Shown: in pieces, positions 51,122 through 59,727 of the stretch
Layout: each line of letters starts with the position of its first letter
How positions within the stretch are numbered: position 1 is the stretch's first letter
Assembly: GCF_000583875.1 (NCBI RefSeq)
Contig: NZ_CP006571.1
Span: 1 to 64,000, forward strand
Length of the DNA stretch: 64,000 nucleotides
Reading direction: 5' to 3'
Source of the DNA: Chlamydia avium 10DC88
GTDB lineage: Bacteria; Chlamydiota; Chlamydiia; Chlamydiales; Chlamydiaceae
Translations under genes and position numbers: made by a program
The notes under the pieces: model-generated
Told to the model about the DNA's origin: nothing
The model's database searches: none
What the model saw: only the letters and a program-made list of their open reading frames with translations

Positions 51122-52225
51122 ATGAAAAGACGTTTCCCATCGCCATTTTTTATTTTGTTTCGTCGTTTAACTGCGGCAATAAGTTTCGGGAGGGTCCTAA
51201 GTTGGGGGTGGTTAGGAAAAATCTTATCCACGGCCTTTTCTTTCGTTGTTACAGTGCGGCATAAGTTATTTTACTCATCTCCCTACCGCGTATCGTCCCT
51301 AGTAGTTAGTGTAGGGAATGTAGTTCTTGGTGGTTCAGGGAAGACACCTACCGTATTATGGTTGGCGGAGGCTCTGCAAGCACGAGGGTACTCATGTGCT
51401 GTTCTGTCTCGAGGGTATAAGAGTAGATGTAGTCGACAAAGAAAGCTAACTATAGTTGATCCCCTAGTACATGACGCTACTTATGTGGGGGACGAGCCCC
51501 TGCTAGTTGCTAAGAAACTTCCTTCGGGGACAGTTTTTATTCATAAGGATCGTAGGATTTCAGCACAGCAAGCAGAGAAGGATTTTGATATTTTAATTTT
51601 AGATGATGGCTTTCAAAATCGTCGTCTACACAAGGACATGGAACTAGTCGTAGTGAATGGCCAAGACCCTTTAGGAGGGGGAGAGTTCTTCCCTAGAGGA
51701 AGATTAAGAGATTCTCTTAAGAGATTGAAAGACGCAGATTTTATTGTTGTGAATGGTAGTTGTTCTAGCGAAGATCGGCAGAAATTAAGTTCTTGGTGTT
51801 GCGCACCAAGAATTTATGTGGAACCTCGTATTTCTCAAGTGGTTTGGGAGCCGAGTGGGGTAGATCTACCGGTACAAGACCTTCGTGGACTTGCTGTTGG
51901 TGTTTTTTGCGGTTTAGGATTTCCTCGGGGATTTCTTGACATGTTAAAAAATTCTGGAGTGAAGGTATTGGGTACATATTTATTGCCCGATCATGCGGGA
52001 ATAACAAAGAAAGAATTGCACTTTTTTTGTGCTAAAATGGCAATGCGTCAAGCGCAAGGAATATTATATACGGAAAAAGATGGGGAGAAGCTGGGAGCTA
52101 ATGTATATGAACCTGGAATGCTTCCTTTGGGGAAAGTATGTATGCAATTTTCCTTTATAGACAGTGAGGAAACAACTCTTTCCTTACTAAATCAAATTGA
52201 TCAACTATACAATAGTAAGAAGTAA
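51122..52225 (+). CDS. lpxK: Tetraacyldisaccharide 4'-kinase
   Basis: Inner-membrane kinase that adds the 4'-phosphate to lipid A precursor. The 367-residue product has an N-terminal hydrophobic segment and a P-loop (GNVVLGGSGKTPT, about residues 64-76). Later it shows ILDDGFQNRRLHKD, the LpxK hallmark with catalytic Asp. The 252-bp gap before it holds no gene I can find. gltT follows after 10 bp. Confidence 0.94.
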   Translation: MKRRFPSPFFILFRRLTAAISFGRVLSWGWLGKILSTAFSFVVTVRHKLFYSSPYRVSSLVVSVGNVVLGGSGKTPTVLWLAEALQARGYSCAVLSRGYKSRCSRQRKLTIVDPLVHDATYVGDEPLLVAKKLPSGTVFIHKDRRISAQQAEKDFDILILDDGFQNRRLHKDMELVVVNGQDPLGGGEFFPRGRLRDSLKRLKDADFIVVNGSCSSEDRQKLSSWCCAPRIYVEPRISQVVWEPSGVDLPVQDLRGLAVGVFCGLGFPRGFLDMLKNSGVKVLGTYLLPDHAGITKKELHFFCAKMAMRQAQGILYTEKDGEKLGANVYEPGMLPLGKVCMQFSFIDSEETTLSLLNQIDQLYNSKK

Positions 52226-52235
52226 GAGGTAACTA

Positions 52236-53483
52236 GTGAAACTATGGATGAAAATCTTTATAGGATTGTTTGTTGGGGTTACCGTAGGTTTAGTTTTACA
52301 AGATAAAGCGATTTTTTTTAAGCCTATAGGAGACATTTTTCTAAACCTTCTGAGCATGGTGGTTTATCCCCTAGTATTTTGCTCGATGATTTTAGGAATT
52401 GCTTCCATTAGTGATATGAAAAAGCTAGGGCGTATTGGAGTCAAAAGTGTCGCTCTATACCTAGGGACTACGTGTTTAGCTATTATTATTGGTTTATGTT
52501 TTGCTAAATTTTTCAACCCCGGGGAAGGATGTGATCTCTCACACGACGTTCTTGAGACTTTATCTGAGTCGCCTAAAAAAGATAGTGCATATTTTTTATC
52601 TTTGATTTCTCAAGTATTTCCTTCGAATCCTATCTCTTCTTTTGCTGAAGGAAATATTTTGCAAATCATTGTTTTTGCAATTTTCTTAGGCATTGCGATG
52701 AGATTGTCTGGGGAACAAGGCCGTCCTATTGCCAAGATTGTAGAGAGTTTTTATGAAATCATGTTGTGTATGATCAATATGATTATGGCATTTGCTCCCT
52801 ATGGTGTGGGAGCAAGTATGGCTTGGATTGCTGGGAATCACGGTTTAGTTATTCTCTGGCAGTTAGGGAAGTTTATTTTAGCCTATTATTTGGCATGTTT
52901 CTTTCATGCAGCGATAGTTTTTGGAGGCATTATTCGTTTAGGGTGTAGAAAGTCTTTCTCGCAATTCCTGTCTGCCATGATGGACGCTATCTCTTGTGCG
53001 ATATCTACATCAAGTAGTTCAGCAACACTTCCAGTAACTATGCGCTGTGTTTCACAAAATCTTGGGGTATCTTCAGAGGTTTCCGGTTTTGTATTGCCTC
53101 TAGGAGCTACTGTGAATATGAACGGTACTGCTATATTCCAGGGCATGGCTGCTGTGTTTATTGCACAGGCATATCACTGTCCTTTACCTTGGAGTAGCTT
53201 GTTGCTTATTGTCCTTGCCGCTACTTTCTCTGCAGTGGGTAGTGCTGGGGTCCCTGGAGGAGGAATGATCACCTTAGGATCTGTTTTAGCTTCTGTAGGT
53301 CTTCCCATTCAAGGGATAGCTATTTTAACAGGAATTGATAGATTACGAGACATCATAGGGACCCCAATGAACATTCTGGGTGATGCTGTAGTAGCTGTTT
53401 ATGTTGCTTCTAGGGAAGGAGAGTTATCTACCTCCTTACAAGAGACAGAAAGAACTATAGAAAAAAGTACAGAAGTGGTTTAG
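52236..53483 (+). CDS. gltT: Sodium:dicarboxylate/glutamate symporter
   Basis: DAACS-family transporter of 415 residues. The reentrant-loop motif SSSSATLPVT, the PLGATVNMNGTA helix and the GGGMITLGS hairpin are all present. It presumably imports glutamate or dicarboxylates, feeding the shortened TCA cycle of chlamydiae. A T8 run near 52312 is in frame, unlike some runs elsewhere in the window. It lies between lpxK and the E2 gene. Confidence 0.93.
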   Translation: MKLWMKIFIGLFVGVTVGLVLQDKAIFFKPIGDIFLNLLSMVVYPLVFCSMILGIASISDMKKLGRIGVKSVALYLGTTCLAIIIGLCFAKFFNPGEGCDLSHDVLETLSESPKKDSAYFLSLISQVFPSNPISSFAEGNILQIIVFAIFLGIAMRLSGEQGRPIAKIVESFYEIMLCMINMIMAFAPYGVGASMAWIAGNHGLVILWQLGKFILAYYLACFFHAAIVFGGIIRLGCRKSFSQFLSAMMDAISCAISTSSSSATLPVTMRCVSQNLGVSSEVSGFVLPLGATVNMNGTAIFQGMAAVFIAQAYHCPLPWSSLLLIVLAATFSAVGSAGVPGGGMITLGSVLASVGLPIQGIAILTGIDRLRDIIGTPMNILGDAVVAVYVASREGELSTSLQETERTIEKSTEVV

Positions 53484-53495
53484 GGTGAGTTATCT

Positions 53496-54656
53496 ATGTT
53501 TGAATTTCGCTTTCCAAAGATAGGAGAGACTTCGTCTGGAGGATTCGTAGTTCGTTGGTTAAAGCAGCTTGGGGAGTATGTAGCTAAAGACGAGCCTTTG
53601 ATAGAAGTATCTACGGATAAAATTGCCACAGAATTGTCTTCCCCTCAGGCAGGAAAACTTTCCCGTATTTTAGTAAATGAAGGGGATGAAGTTGCCTCTG
53701 GAGAAGTCTTAGCTTTGATAGATACAGAAGTTGGTGCTTTAGGGAAAGATCCCCAACCAGCTTCTTCTCTATCTTCTGAGAATTTAGAGAATTCATCATG
53801 GTTATCTCCTGCAGTATTAAGCCTAGCACGTCGAGAAGGCATTACTATGCAGCAGCTACAGGAAATTGTAGGCACAGGTAGCAATGGGCGTATTACTCGC
53901 AAAGATGTGGAAGCCTATATTTGTGAAACGAGAGATCTTTCTTGTAACAACTCTTCGAAGAATATTAATGAAAATCGTATTCCTATGTCGCCGTTAAGGA
54001 GAGCCCTTGCCTCTTCTTTATCTAAGTCTTCGGACGAGGTCCCTCACGCTTCTCTTGTGGTTGATGTTGACGTTACGGATTTAATGAATTTAATTACTGA
54101 GGAAAAAGATCGATTTTTTGCTGCTCATGGTGTGAAGCTAACAATTACAAGTTTCATTATTCAATGTTTGGCTAAGGCTTTGGAACAATTTCCTCTTCTT
54201 AATGGGTCTCTAGATGGGGATACGATTGTTGTCAAAAAATCGATAAATGTCGGGGTTGCTGTTAATCTAAATAAAGAAGGCGTAGTTGTTCCTGTTATAT
54301 GCAATTGTCAGGAACGAGGTTTAGTTAGTATTGCAAAAGCGTTAGCAGATCTTTCAACACGAGCTCGAGCAAATAAGCTAGATCCTTCAGAAACCCGAGA
54401 TGGGAGTGTTACAGTAACAAATTTTGGCATGACGGGTGCTTTGATAGGTATGCCGATTATTCGTTATCCCGAAGTGGCAATTTTAGGTATAGGTACAATA
54501 CAAAAACGTGTTATTGTACGAGACGATGATTCTTTGATGATTAGGAAAATGGTTTACGTTACGCTTACCTTTGATCATCGAGTGTTGGATGGTATTTACG
54601 GCAGTGAGTTTTTAACCTCATTGAAAAATCGATTAGAGTCTGTTACCATGAGCTAA
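53496..54656 (+). CDS. 2-oxoacid dehydrogenase E2, lipoyl acyltransferase (CT400 homologue)
   Basis: Product of 386 residues with one lipoyl domain (Lys42 in EVSTDKIATEL). An E3/E1-binding domain lies near residues 105-147 (WLSPAVLSLARREG, GSNGRITRKDVEAYI). A catalytic domain ends with FDHRVLDGIYGSEF (active-site His and Asp). In C. trachomatis it is called sucB_2; which complex it serves (2-oxoglutarate, branched-chain or another) cannot be told from sequence, and no E1 gene is adjacent. Confidence 0.88.
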   Translation: MFEFRFPKIGETSSGGFVVRWLKQLGEYVAKDEPLIEVSTDKIATELSSPQAGKLSRILVNEGDEVASGEVLALIDTEVGALGKDPQPASSLSSENLENSSWLSPAVLSLARREGITMQQLQEIVGTGSNGRITRKDVEAYICETRDLSCNNSSKNINENRIPMSPLRRALASSLSKSSDEVPHASLVVDVDVTDLMNLITEEKDRFFAAHGVKLTITSFIIQCLAKALEQFPLLNGSLDGDTIVVKKSINVGVAVNLNKEGVVVPVICNCQERGLVSIAKALADLSTRARANKLDPSETRDGSVTVTNFGMTGALIGMPIIRYPEVAILGIGTIQKRVIVRDDDSLMIRKMVYVTLTFDHRVLDGIYGSEFLTSLKNRLESVTMS

Positions 54657-54685
54657 CACATTACAATTTTCAAAGGATAGTAAGG

Positions 54686-55675
54686 ATGAGTTCTCCTGGG
54701 GTTGCCATCGATTTGTGTCAAGATATTGTCAATAAACAGCAGGAAGCTCTTCAGCGTTTCTTCAGTTCCTTTCAATGTAAGGATACCTGGTTATTCGCAC
54801 AAAAAATATTACAACATCGTGGAGCAATATTTTTCTCTGGTGTGGGAAAAAGTGGTTGTGTCGCAAGAAAAGTCGTAGCTACTCTCCAGTCCTGTGGGGA
54901 GAGAGCTTTTTTCTTTTCTTCAGGAGACCTCTTACACGGAGATTTGGGAGTCATTCATCCTGGGGATATTGTCTGTTTATTTTCTAAAAGCGGAGAAACT
55001 CAAGAACTACTAAAAGGCATTCCTCATTTAAAAGAACGAGGAGTGTTCCTGGTTGCTGTTACTTCTGCAGAGTATTCGAATCTATCTATTCTCTGTGATC
55101 ATACGGTTATGCTGCCTAAGATTGAAGAATTAGATCCTTTTGATCTTATTCCTACGACTTCTACGGTCTGTCAGATGTTGTTTGGTGACCTTCTAGCAAT
55201 TACTTTATTACGTAGCCGAGGAGTTTCTCTTTCGGATTATGGAAAGAATCATCCTAGTGGTCAAATTGGTTTAAAGGCTGCGGGGAAGGTTCGTGAATAT
55301 ATGTTCCCTAAAACTGAGGTCCCCTTTTGCTTCCCAGAGGACACAGTAAATAATTCTTTGGATATTTTTTCTTCTTATGGATTTGGATGTGTCTGTGTTG
55401 TAAATCATCAATATGAAATTCTTGGTGTATTTACAGATGGAGATTTGCGAAGAGCATTAACTCATTTTGGTGGAAACATTTTATTTCAGAAACTAGAAGA
55501 TGTAATGACGCCTAATCCTAAGGTCATTAGTGAAGATGCTGATGTGATCTATGGATTGCAAATGATGGAAATGGGGAATCCTGTAACTATTCTTCCTGTT
55601 GTAGATGCTCAAAAACAAAAACGTGTTGTGGGACTGCTACACATGCATACTTTAGCAAAAGCTGGGCTTATCTAA
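54686..55675 (+). CDS. kdsD: D-arabinose 5-phosphate isomerase
   Basis: Makes arabinose 5-phosphate, the precursor of KDO in chlamydial LPS. The 329-residue product has an N-terminal SIS domain (GVGKSGCVARK, SKSGETQELL) and a tandem CBS pair in the second half. It is also called kpsF or yrbH in this genus. GGATAGTAAGG before the ATG is a plausible ribosome-binding site. RNase P RNA follows on the other strand. Confidence 0.94.
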   Translation: MSSPGVAIDLCQDIVNKQQEALQRFFSSFQCKDTWLFAQKILQHRGAIFFSGVGKSGCVARKVVATLQSCGERAFFFSSGDLLHGDLGVIHPGDIVCLFSKSGETQELLKGIPHLKERGVFLVAVTSAEYSNLSILCDHTVMLPKIEELDPFDLIPTTSTVCQMLFGDLLAITLLRSRGVSLSDYGKNHPSGQIGLKAAGKVREYMFPKTEVPFCFPEDTVNNSLDIFSSYGFGCVCVVNHQYEILGVFTDGDLRRALTHFGGNILFQKLEDVMTPNPKVISEDADVIYGLQMMEMGNPVTILPVVDAQKQKRVVGLLHMHTLAKAGLI

Positions 55676-55689
55676 AATTTTAAGAAAAT

Positions 55690-56103
55690 GTCGGAAGAGA
55701 GGGTAAGCCGGATTCTGTCTACAGGAGGAAATTACTCCCCCTGTGGGCAACCATTCATCTAGGAGGTATATTACTATATCTCTCAAGCGATTGTGAAAAA
55801 GTTTGTAAAAGGAAATATCCTTTTACTTTGCAGAAACAAAAAACTCTTTCTCTTGCTTCAGATAGGGTTTGCATGTCTATTAAGTCGCCTTAATAGCTCC
55901 TACTCCTTAAGTAGGAATTTTCAGCCTGTCTATAAAATTGAAAAACTTTATAGCGGAATGTTTTCTGTTGCACTTTCCGTAGCCTTACGACTCCTGGGCT
56001 TTCTCCAGTATCTTTTCTTATGAAGTCCAGACTTTCCTCTATTCATGAGTTTTCTAACATAAGAAGTTAGAAATATAAACAGCGGTTGCCTTTCTCTTCC
56101 GAC
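55690..56103 (-). ncRNA. rnpB: RNase P RNA
   Basis: Read on the minus strand, the RNA starts in P1 (TCGGAAGAG at 56102-56094), followed by AAAGGCAACCGCT. It contains the conserved GAGGAAAGTCTGGACTTC (near 56020-56045), and its 3' end has ACAGAATCCGGCTTACCC. It closes with CTCTTCCGA (55699-55691), which pairs with the 5' end. These are the class A RNase P conserved regions. End points are approximate. Confidence 0.93.
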
Positions 56104-56112
56104 GAAACTTGT

Positions 56113-56876
56113 TTAAACGGCAGCACGACGACGGCGACGTTTTACAGAGGAATCTTCTGAGACAAGAGTCTCTGGTTCTCTCCAATATAAAACTCGAGAG
56201 CAGTGCTCGCAAAAAATTAAACGATCTTTCTTACGTACTAAATTTTCATGTTGAGGTGTTAATACAATATGACAACCACTACACACACGATTTTCAATTG
56301 GGACAATGACCCTATCTTTTTTATTGTTTAGCAGGCGCTCATAAATAAGAAACATTTCTGGATCTGTAGCTTCTTTTAAAGCACTACGTTGCTTTAAAAG
56401 AGCTTGTCCTTCTTCATTAATTTTTTTAATGCTTTCGCAAATTTCTTTTTCAATAGCTAAACTGCTACTTTCTGTAGAAGTGAGACTTTCTTTTAATGAA
56501 ACAATAAGATCTTCACTACCTGCTTGTTTATCCATAAGATCGCTAAGTTGATGCTCTAAAGCACGTCGCTCTTTATTGGCTGCCGTCATCTCTTGAGTAA
56601 GAGCATTAAACTCATCCATTTTTTCACAGCAGCCTGCTGGTTCTCTAACTTATTAATTTGTTCAGAGATCTCCTGAATTCGATTTTCACCCTGTTTAATT
56701 TGGTTCTTTAAATTTTCCATCTCTAATTCTTTTTCTCGAACTTTATGGCGAATATCCGCTTTTAGAGATTGAACTTTAGCTAACTCTTTTTGATGTTCTT
56801 TTTTGACTCGTGTTAAACGAATCATTTTAATATCCAGCTCTTGAATGGCTAAAATATTTTGAAGGGCTTCATGCAT
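56113..56876 (-). CDS. Coiled-coil zinc-ribbon protein (CT398 homologue), apparently frameshifted
   Basis: Starts MHEALQNILAIQELDIKM (ATG 56876) with a long helical hairpin, but the frame is lost after ENQQAAVKK. The next frame begins MDEFNALTQEMT and ends with a zinc ribbon (CSGCH and CEHC) and a basic tail, RRRRRAAV. One extra base in the six-base run at 56619-56624 joins them into about 254 residues. Work on C. trachomatis CT398 links it to RpoN and to type III secretion components. Confidence 0.88.
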
Positions 56877-57227
56877 GAAAATTATTCCTTGCTTGGTGAC
56901 TCCTAAAAACGCCAATGAGAAATCATGGAATTTAGGAATGAATTCTTCTAAAGAAGAAAGCAAGTTTACCCTTTTTTTAGCAAGAAGTAAAGAACGTTTT
57001 TCTAAGGAAAATAAATTATAGCATAATGGGTTGGAGTAAAATCGTTACAGTATTTTTCATTTTCTAGTAAGTATAAGATTTTTTATTTGGGTTTATTGAT
57101 TAGTGGTTAGATAAGCACATCCGTGATGATTTCTCTTATTTTTGTCTTGATTTGAGTGAGAAGATAGATCTTTATCCTTCCATAGATTAGGAATTCTATT
57201 TATTCATATTGCTATCCAAAAGCCTTA
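56877..57227. other. Non-coding gap
   Basis: 351 bp, A/T-rich, without a supported gene. It holds the upstream region of the CT398 homologue and the 3' flank of the macro-like gene. No clear terminator found. Confidence 0.45.
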
Positions 57228-58328
57228 TTAAATGCCTCGATTAGAAACACTGAAAAAGGGGTCCTGCAGAATTACTAATAATTTTTTAGAAATTGGATAT
57301 CTCAGTGCTGCAGATTGAACAGCTTCAACAAGGGCCTTTTTACATAGATTTTGGCATTCTAGAGGACACGTATAGTCTTTCCCTGGCTTTGGGAAAAATG
57401 ATCGAGCATCTAATTCATAGACTGAGGAGAATAGAGGAAGAGAGATTACGGAACATCCTTGTTTTATCGCTTCATCAATACATTTACCATAGGTAATCAA
57501 AGCACGTTCATAGTACTTATTTTTTACTTCTTGGTCATCTCCATAGAAATCTTCTATCTTAGGACCTCGAGCATGCCCAAGGTGGGTTGGGATAGTTTGT
57601 TTAAGGGGGGCAGGTAAGTCGGGAACTTCGTTTACAGACAATTGGCAGGTGCGGACTTCGGTAGGCGAGAAGGGTGTTGGTGTTAAAGAATTGTCAGTAT
57701 ATTGACATGCGCGCAACTCATTAGTTTTATGATAACGAGTAAAAGCAGCAAAGAGAGCTCCCCCTTGATTTGTTCCGATAAGCTTAATGGTGTTATCATC
57801 ATTATTGTCTACAGCGTTAAATAGGATACTATGGTGAGGGGCACTTCCGCGATGTTTCCAGGTTTTAGGAATAGCTAACAATGGTAGCTGGAATGGTGGG
57901 GCTGGATCCTCCTGGATCATAAGTTTTATCCCAGGATTGGCTTTACTTTGATAACAAGATACCTTTGTTCGTCTAGACGGAGTAAATTGTGCAGATACTG
58001 CATGGCCGGGAAGTTGTCTGAAGTATAGATCTAATGATTCTAGCCAATTTCCATCTGCGTTTTTTGTTAAGTTTATGTAAGCAAGTATAGCGACGCTAGC
58101 AAATAACACTGAGGCTATGAGTAAACTAAGAAATATGGGGGATCCCAAAGTAGCTGTTAAGGTTATTCCTGCAATACCCACACCTATAGCTAGTGTAGAG
58201 AGGAGGGAAACAATAGCTACTTTTAGTATTTTTTGATTTCTCTGAACGGCAAGCTCTTCCTTAGAGAACATTGCGACAGAGTTTGAGCCCGTACTGGTAA
58301 TTTGTGAGGGTAAGATAGGATTCGTCAT
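57228..58328 (-). CDS. Inc-like membrane protein with macro-domain-like C-terminal half
   Basis: Product of 366 residues. A polar N-terminus of about 34 residues is followed by a bilobed membrane hairpin (35-58 and 63-86), the Inc topology, and about 280 soluble residues. In these, HHSILFNAVDN (165-175) and GGALFAAF (189-196) resemble the ADP-ribose-binding NAAN and GGG.A.A loops. YGKCIDEAIKQGCSVISLPL (280-299) plus ALVEAVQSAALRYP...LLVILQDP resembles the second half of macro domains. If correct, the protein could bind ADP-ribose or NAD-derived ligands at the inclusion membrane. This is pattern-based inference. Confidence 0.65.
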   Translation of the reverse strand: MTNPILPSQITSTGSNSVAMFSKEELAVQRNQKILKVAIVSLLSTLAIGVGIAGITLTATLGSPIFLSLLIASVLFASVAILAYINLTKNADGNWLESLDLYFRQLPGHAVSAQFTPSRRTKVSCYQSKANPGIKLMIQEDPAPPFQLPLLAIPKTWKHRGSAPHHSILFNAVDNNDDNTIKLIGTNQGGALFAAFTRYHKTNELRACQYTDNSLTPTPFSPTEVRTCQLSVNEVPDLPAPLKQTIPTHLGHARGPKIEDFYGDDQEVKNKYYERALITYGKCIDEAIKQGCSVISLPLFSSVYELDARSFFPKPGKDYTCPLECQNLCKKALVEAVQSAALRYPISKKLLVILQDPFFSVSNRGI

Positions 58329-58776
58329 AATAATAATTTTTTATAATTTCATTACTTAATTATATCACTAATTTATTTTTATTTAACATCAATTAGGCAA
58401 AGTTATTATCTACAAAATTATATTTTATAACTTCGAAAGAATAGGATTCGCGAGTTAGGTAGGTTTTCTGGGGATACAGAGCTGTTATCTTTCTTAGTGT
58501 CAATTGTATAGGGACAAGAAATGTATAGGAACAAGAAAGTGTGGGGGAGTAGCAGAAATAAGGGGTAACAGTTTACAGTAATAACTCCTCAAAGATTAGT
58601 ATCGTTAGGAAGGAAACAACACAGCAACAGAAGAAGGAGAAAAATTTTCCTTAATTCTTGAGTTAGGGTACCTTCGGCGAATAGCAGATTAGGAAGATCC
58701 TCATGAGGAGAGGGAGAGGATAAAACCACGACAAAACAATATTAAATTAGCTCATGAGACTAAAATTCTATTTGAA
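58329..58776. other. Non-coding gap
   Basis: 448 bp with no open frame of coding character, no tRNA and no strong hairpin. It contains the promoter region of the macro-like gene and lies downstream of hemD on the minus strand. Confidence 0.45.
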
Positions 58777-59487
58777 TTAAACTTTTTTTTCAGGAGCTTT
58801 GTCTCTGTCTGCATTGGTGAGTAGATATACTTGAGAGTTAGAAGTTTTCTGAAATTCTTGGAGGGTGATAGGGCCCAAACACCAGTAGATTTTGTTAGGG
58901 AATCTAGAGAATAGTTTAGTATAAGCACGGACCCCCGAGGGACTAGTAAAAATAATATTTTTATAGGGGGAAAAAATAGAAGGATCTAGGTCGCGTGGTC
59001 GGACTGTGTAATGAGAATAAGCAAAAAATTGTTTGTTTTCCCTAGTTAAAAAATCTGTAATTACTGGACGGGAGAAAGAAGAGTGTGGATATAAGATCCG
59101 TGTATTGTCTGTTAAGGGAAGAATTAGGGGAAGAATACCCTCACTAGTTTCTGTCGTCGCAAGGGAATAGTGTGCACGAGGTAGGAAATCAAGGAGACGT
59201 TTTAGGGTGACTTTTCCTATACATAAGTAGTGTAAATTTCTTAGGTATTGTTTGTGCTTTTTCATTCTTGCAAAGAAAAGGGATGTTGAGGAGGGACTAG
59301 AAAGTACAATATGAGACGTACGTTTTAGGTAATGAGTGGCTTGACGTATTTGAGGAGAGCTTTTGGCATAGGGGACGAGTTTTAAGATAGGGATGTAGTC
59401 AGCATGGTATTGTTTTGCTGTTTGTGAATTGAGTCCTAAATATGCAGTTTTTGTCTCGCAGAAGCGCTTATATATTTGAGGATGCAT
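58777..59487 (-). CDS. hemD: Uroporphyrinogen-III synthase-like protein
   Basis: Product of 236 residues of the HEM4 type, which closes the linear tetrapyrrole to uroporphyrinogen III. The pattern is typical of this poorly conserved family: IVLSSPSSTSLFF in the first lobe and IIFTSPSGVRAYTKLF in the second, with a CLGPITLQEFQK segment. Homologue of CT433, an unnamed protein in C. trachomatis. Divergent from glyA, with about 240 bp between the starts. Confidence 0.75.
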   Translation of the reverse strand: MHPQIYKRFCETKTAYLGLNSQTAKQYHADYIPILKLVPYAKSSPQIRQATHYLKRTSHIVLSSPSSTSLFFARMKKHKQYLRNLHYLCIGKVTLKRLLDFLPRAHYSLATTETSEGILPLILPLTDNTRILYPHSSFSRPVITDFLTRENKQFFAYSHYTVRPRDLDPSIFSPYKNIIFTSPSGVRAYTKLFSRFPNKIYWCLGPITLQEFQKTSNSQVYLLTNADRDKAPEKKV

Positions 59488-59727
59488 ATCTTTCCTTTTT
59501 TCATAAAGAGGTATAACAGGTTTTTTACTATTTTATTTACTTGAAAGTGCGTTTTTCTCACTGCCTAATTTGGGTAAGGAGCGGATTGACTTTTTTCGAT
59601 ACGCTAGCTAGGATGTCTTTTTTAGATCTGGGATTTTTCTCTAAGAAAAATTGCGCTAGTCCCCAGGGGTACTTGGGTGAAGGAATGCATTTAATTTTTT
59701 TCCGTTCAGTTGTTATAGGATTCAGTA

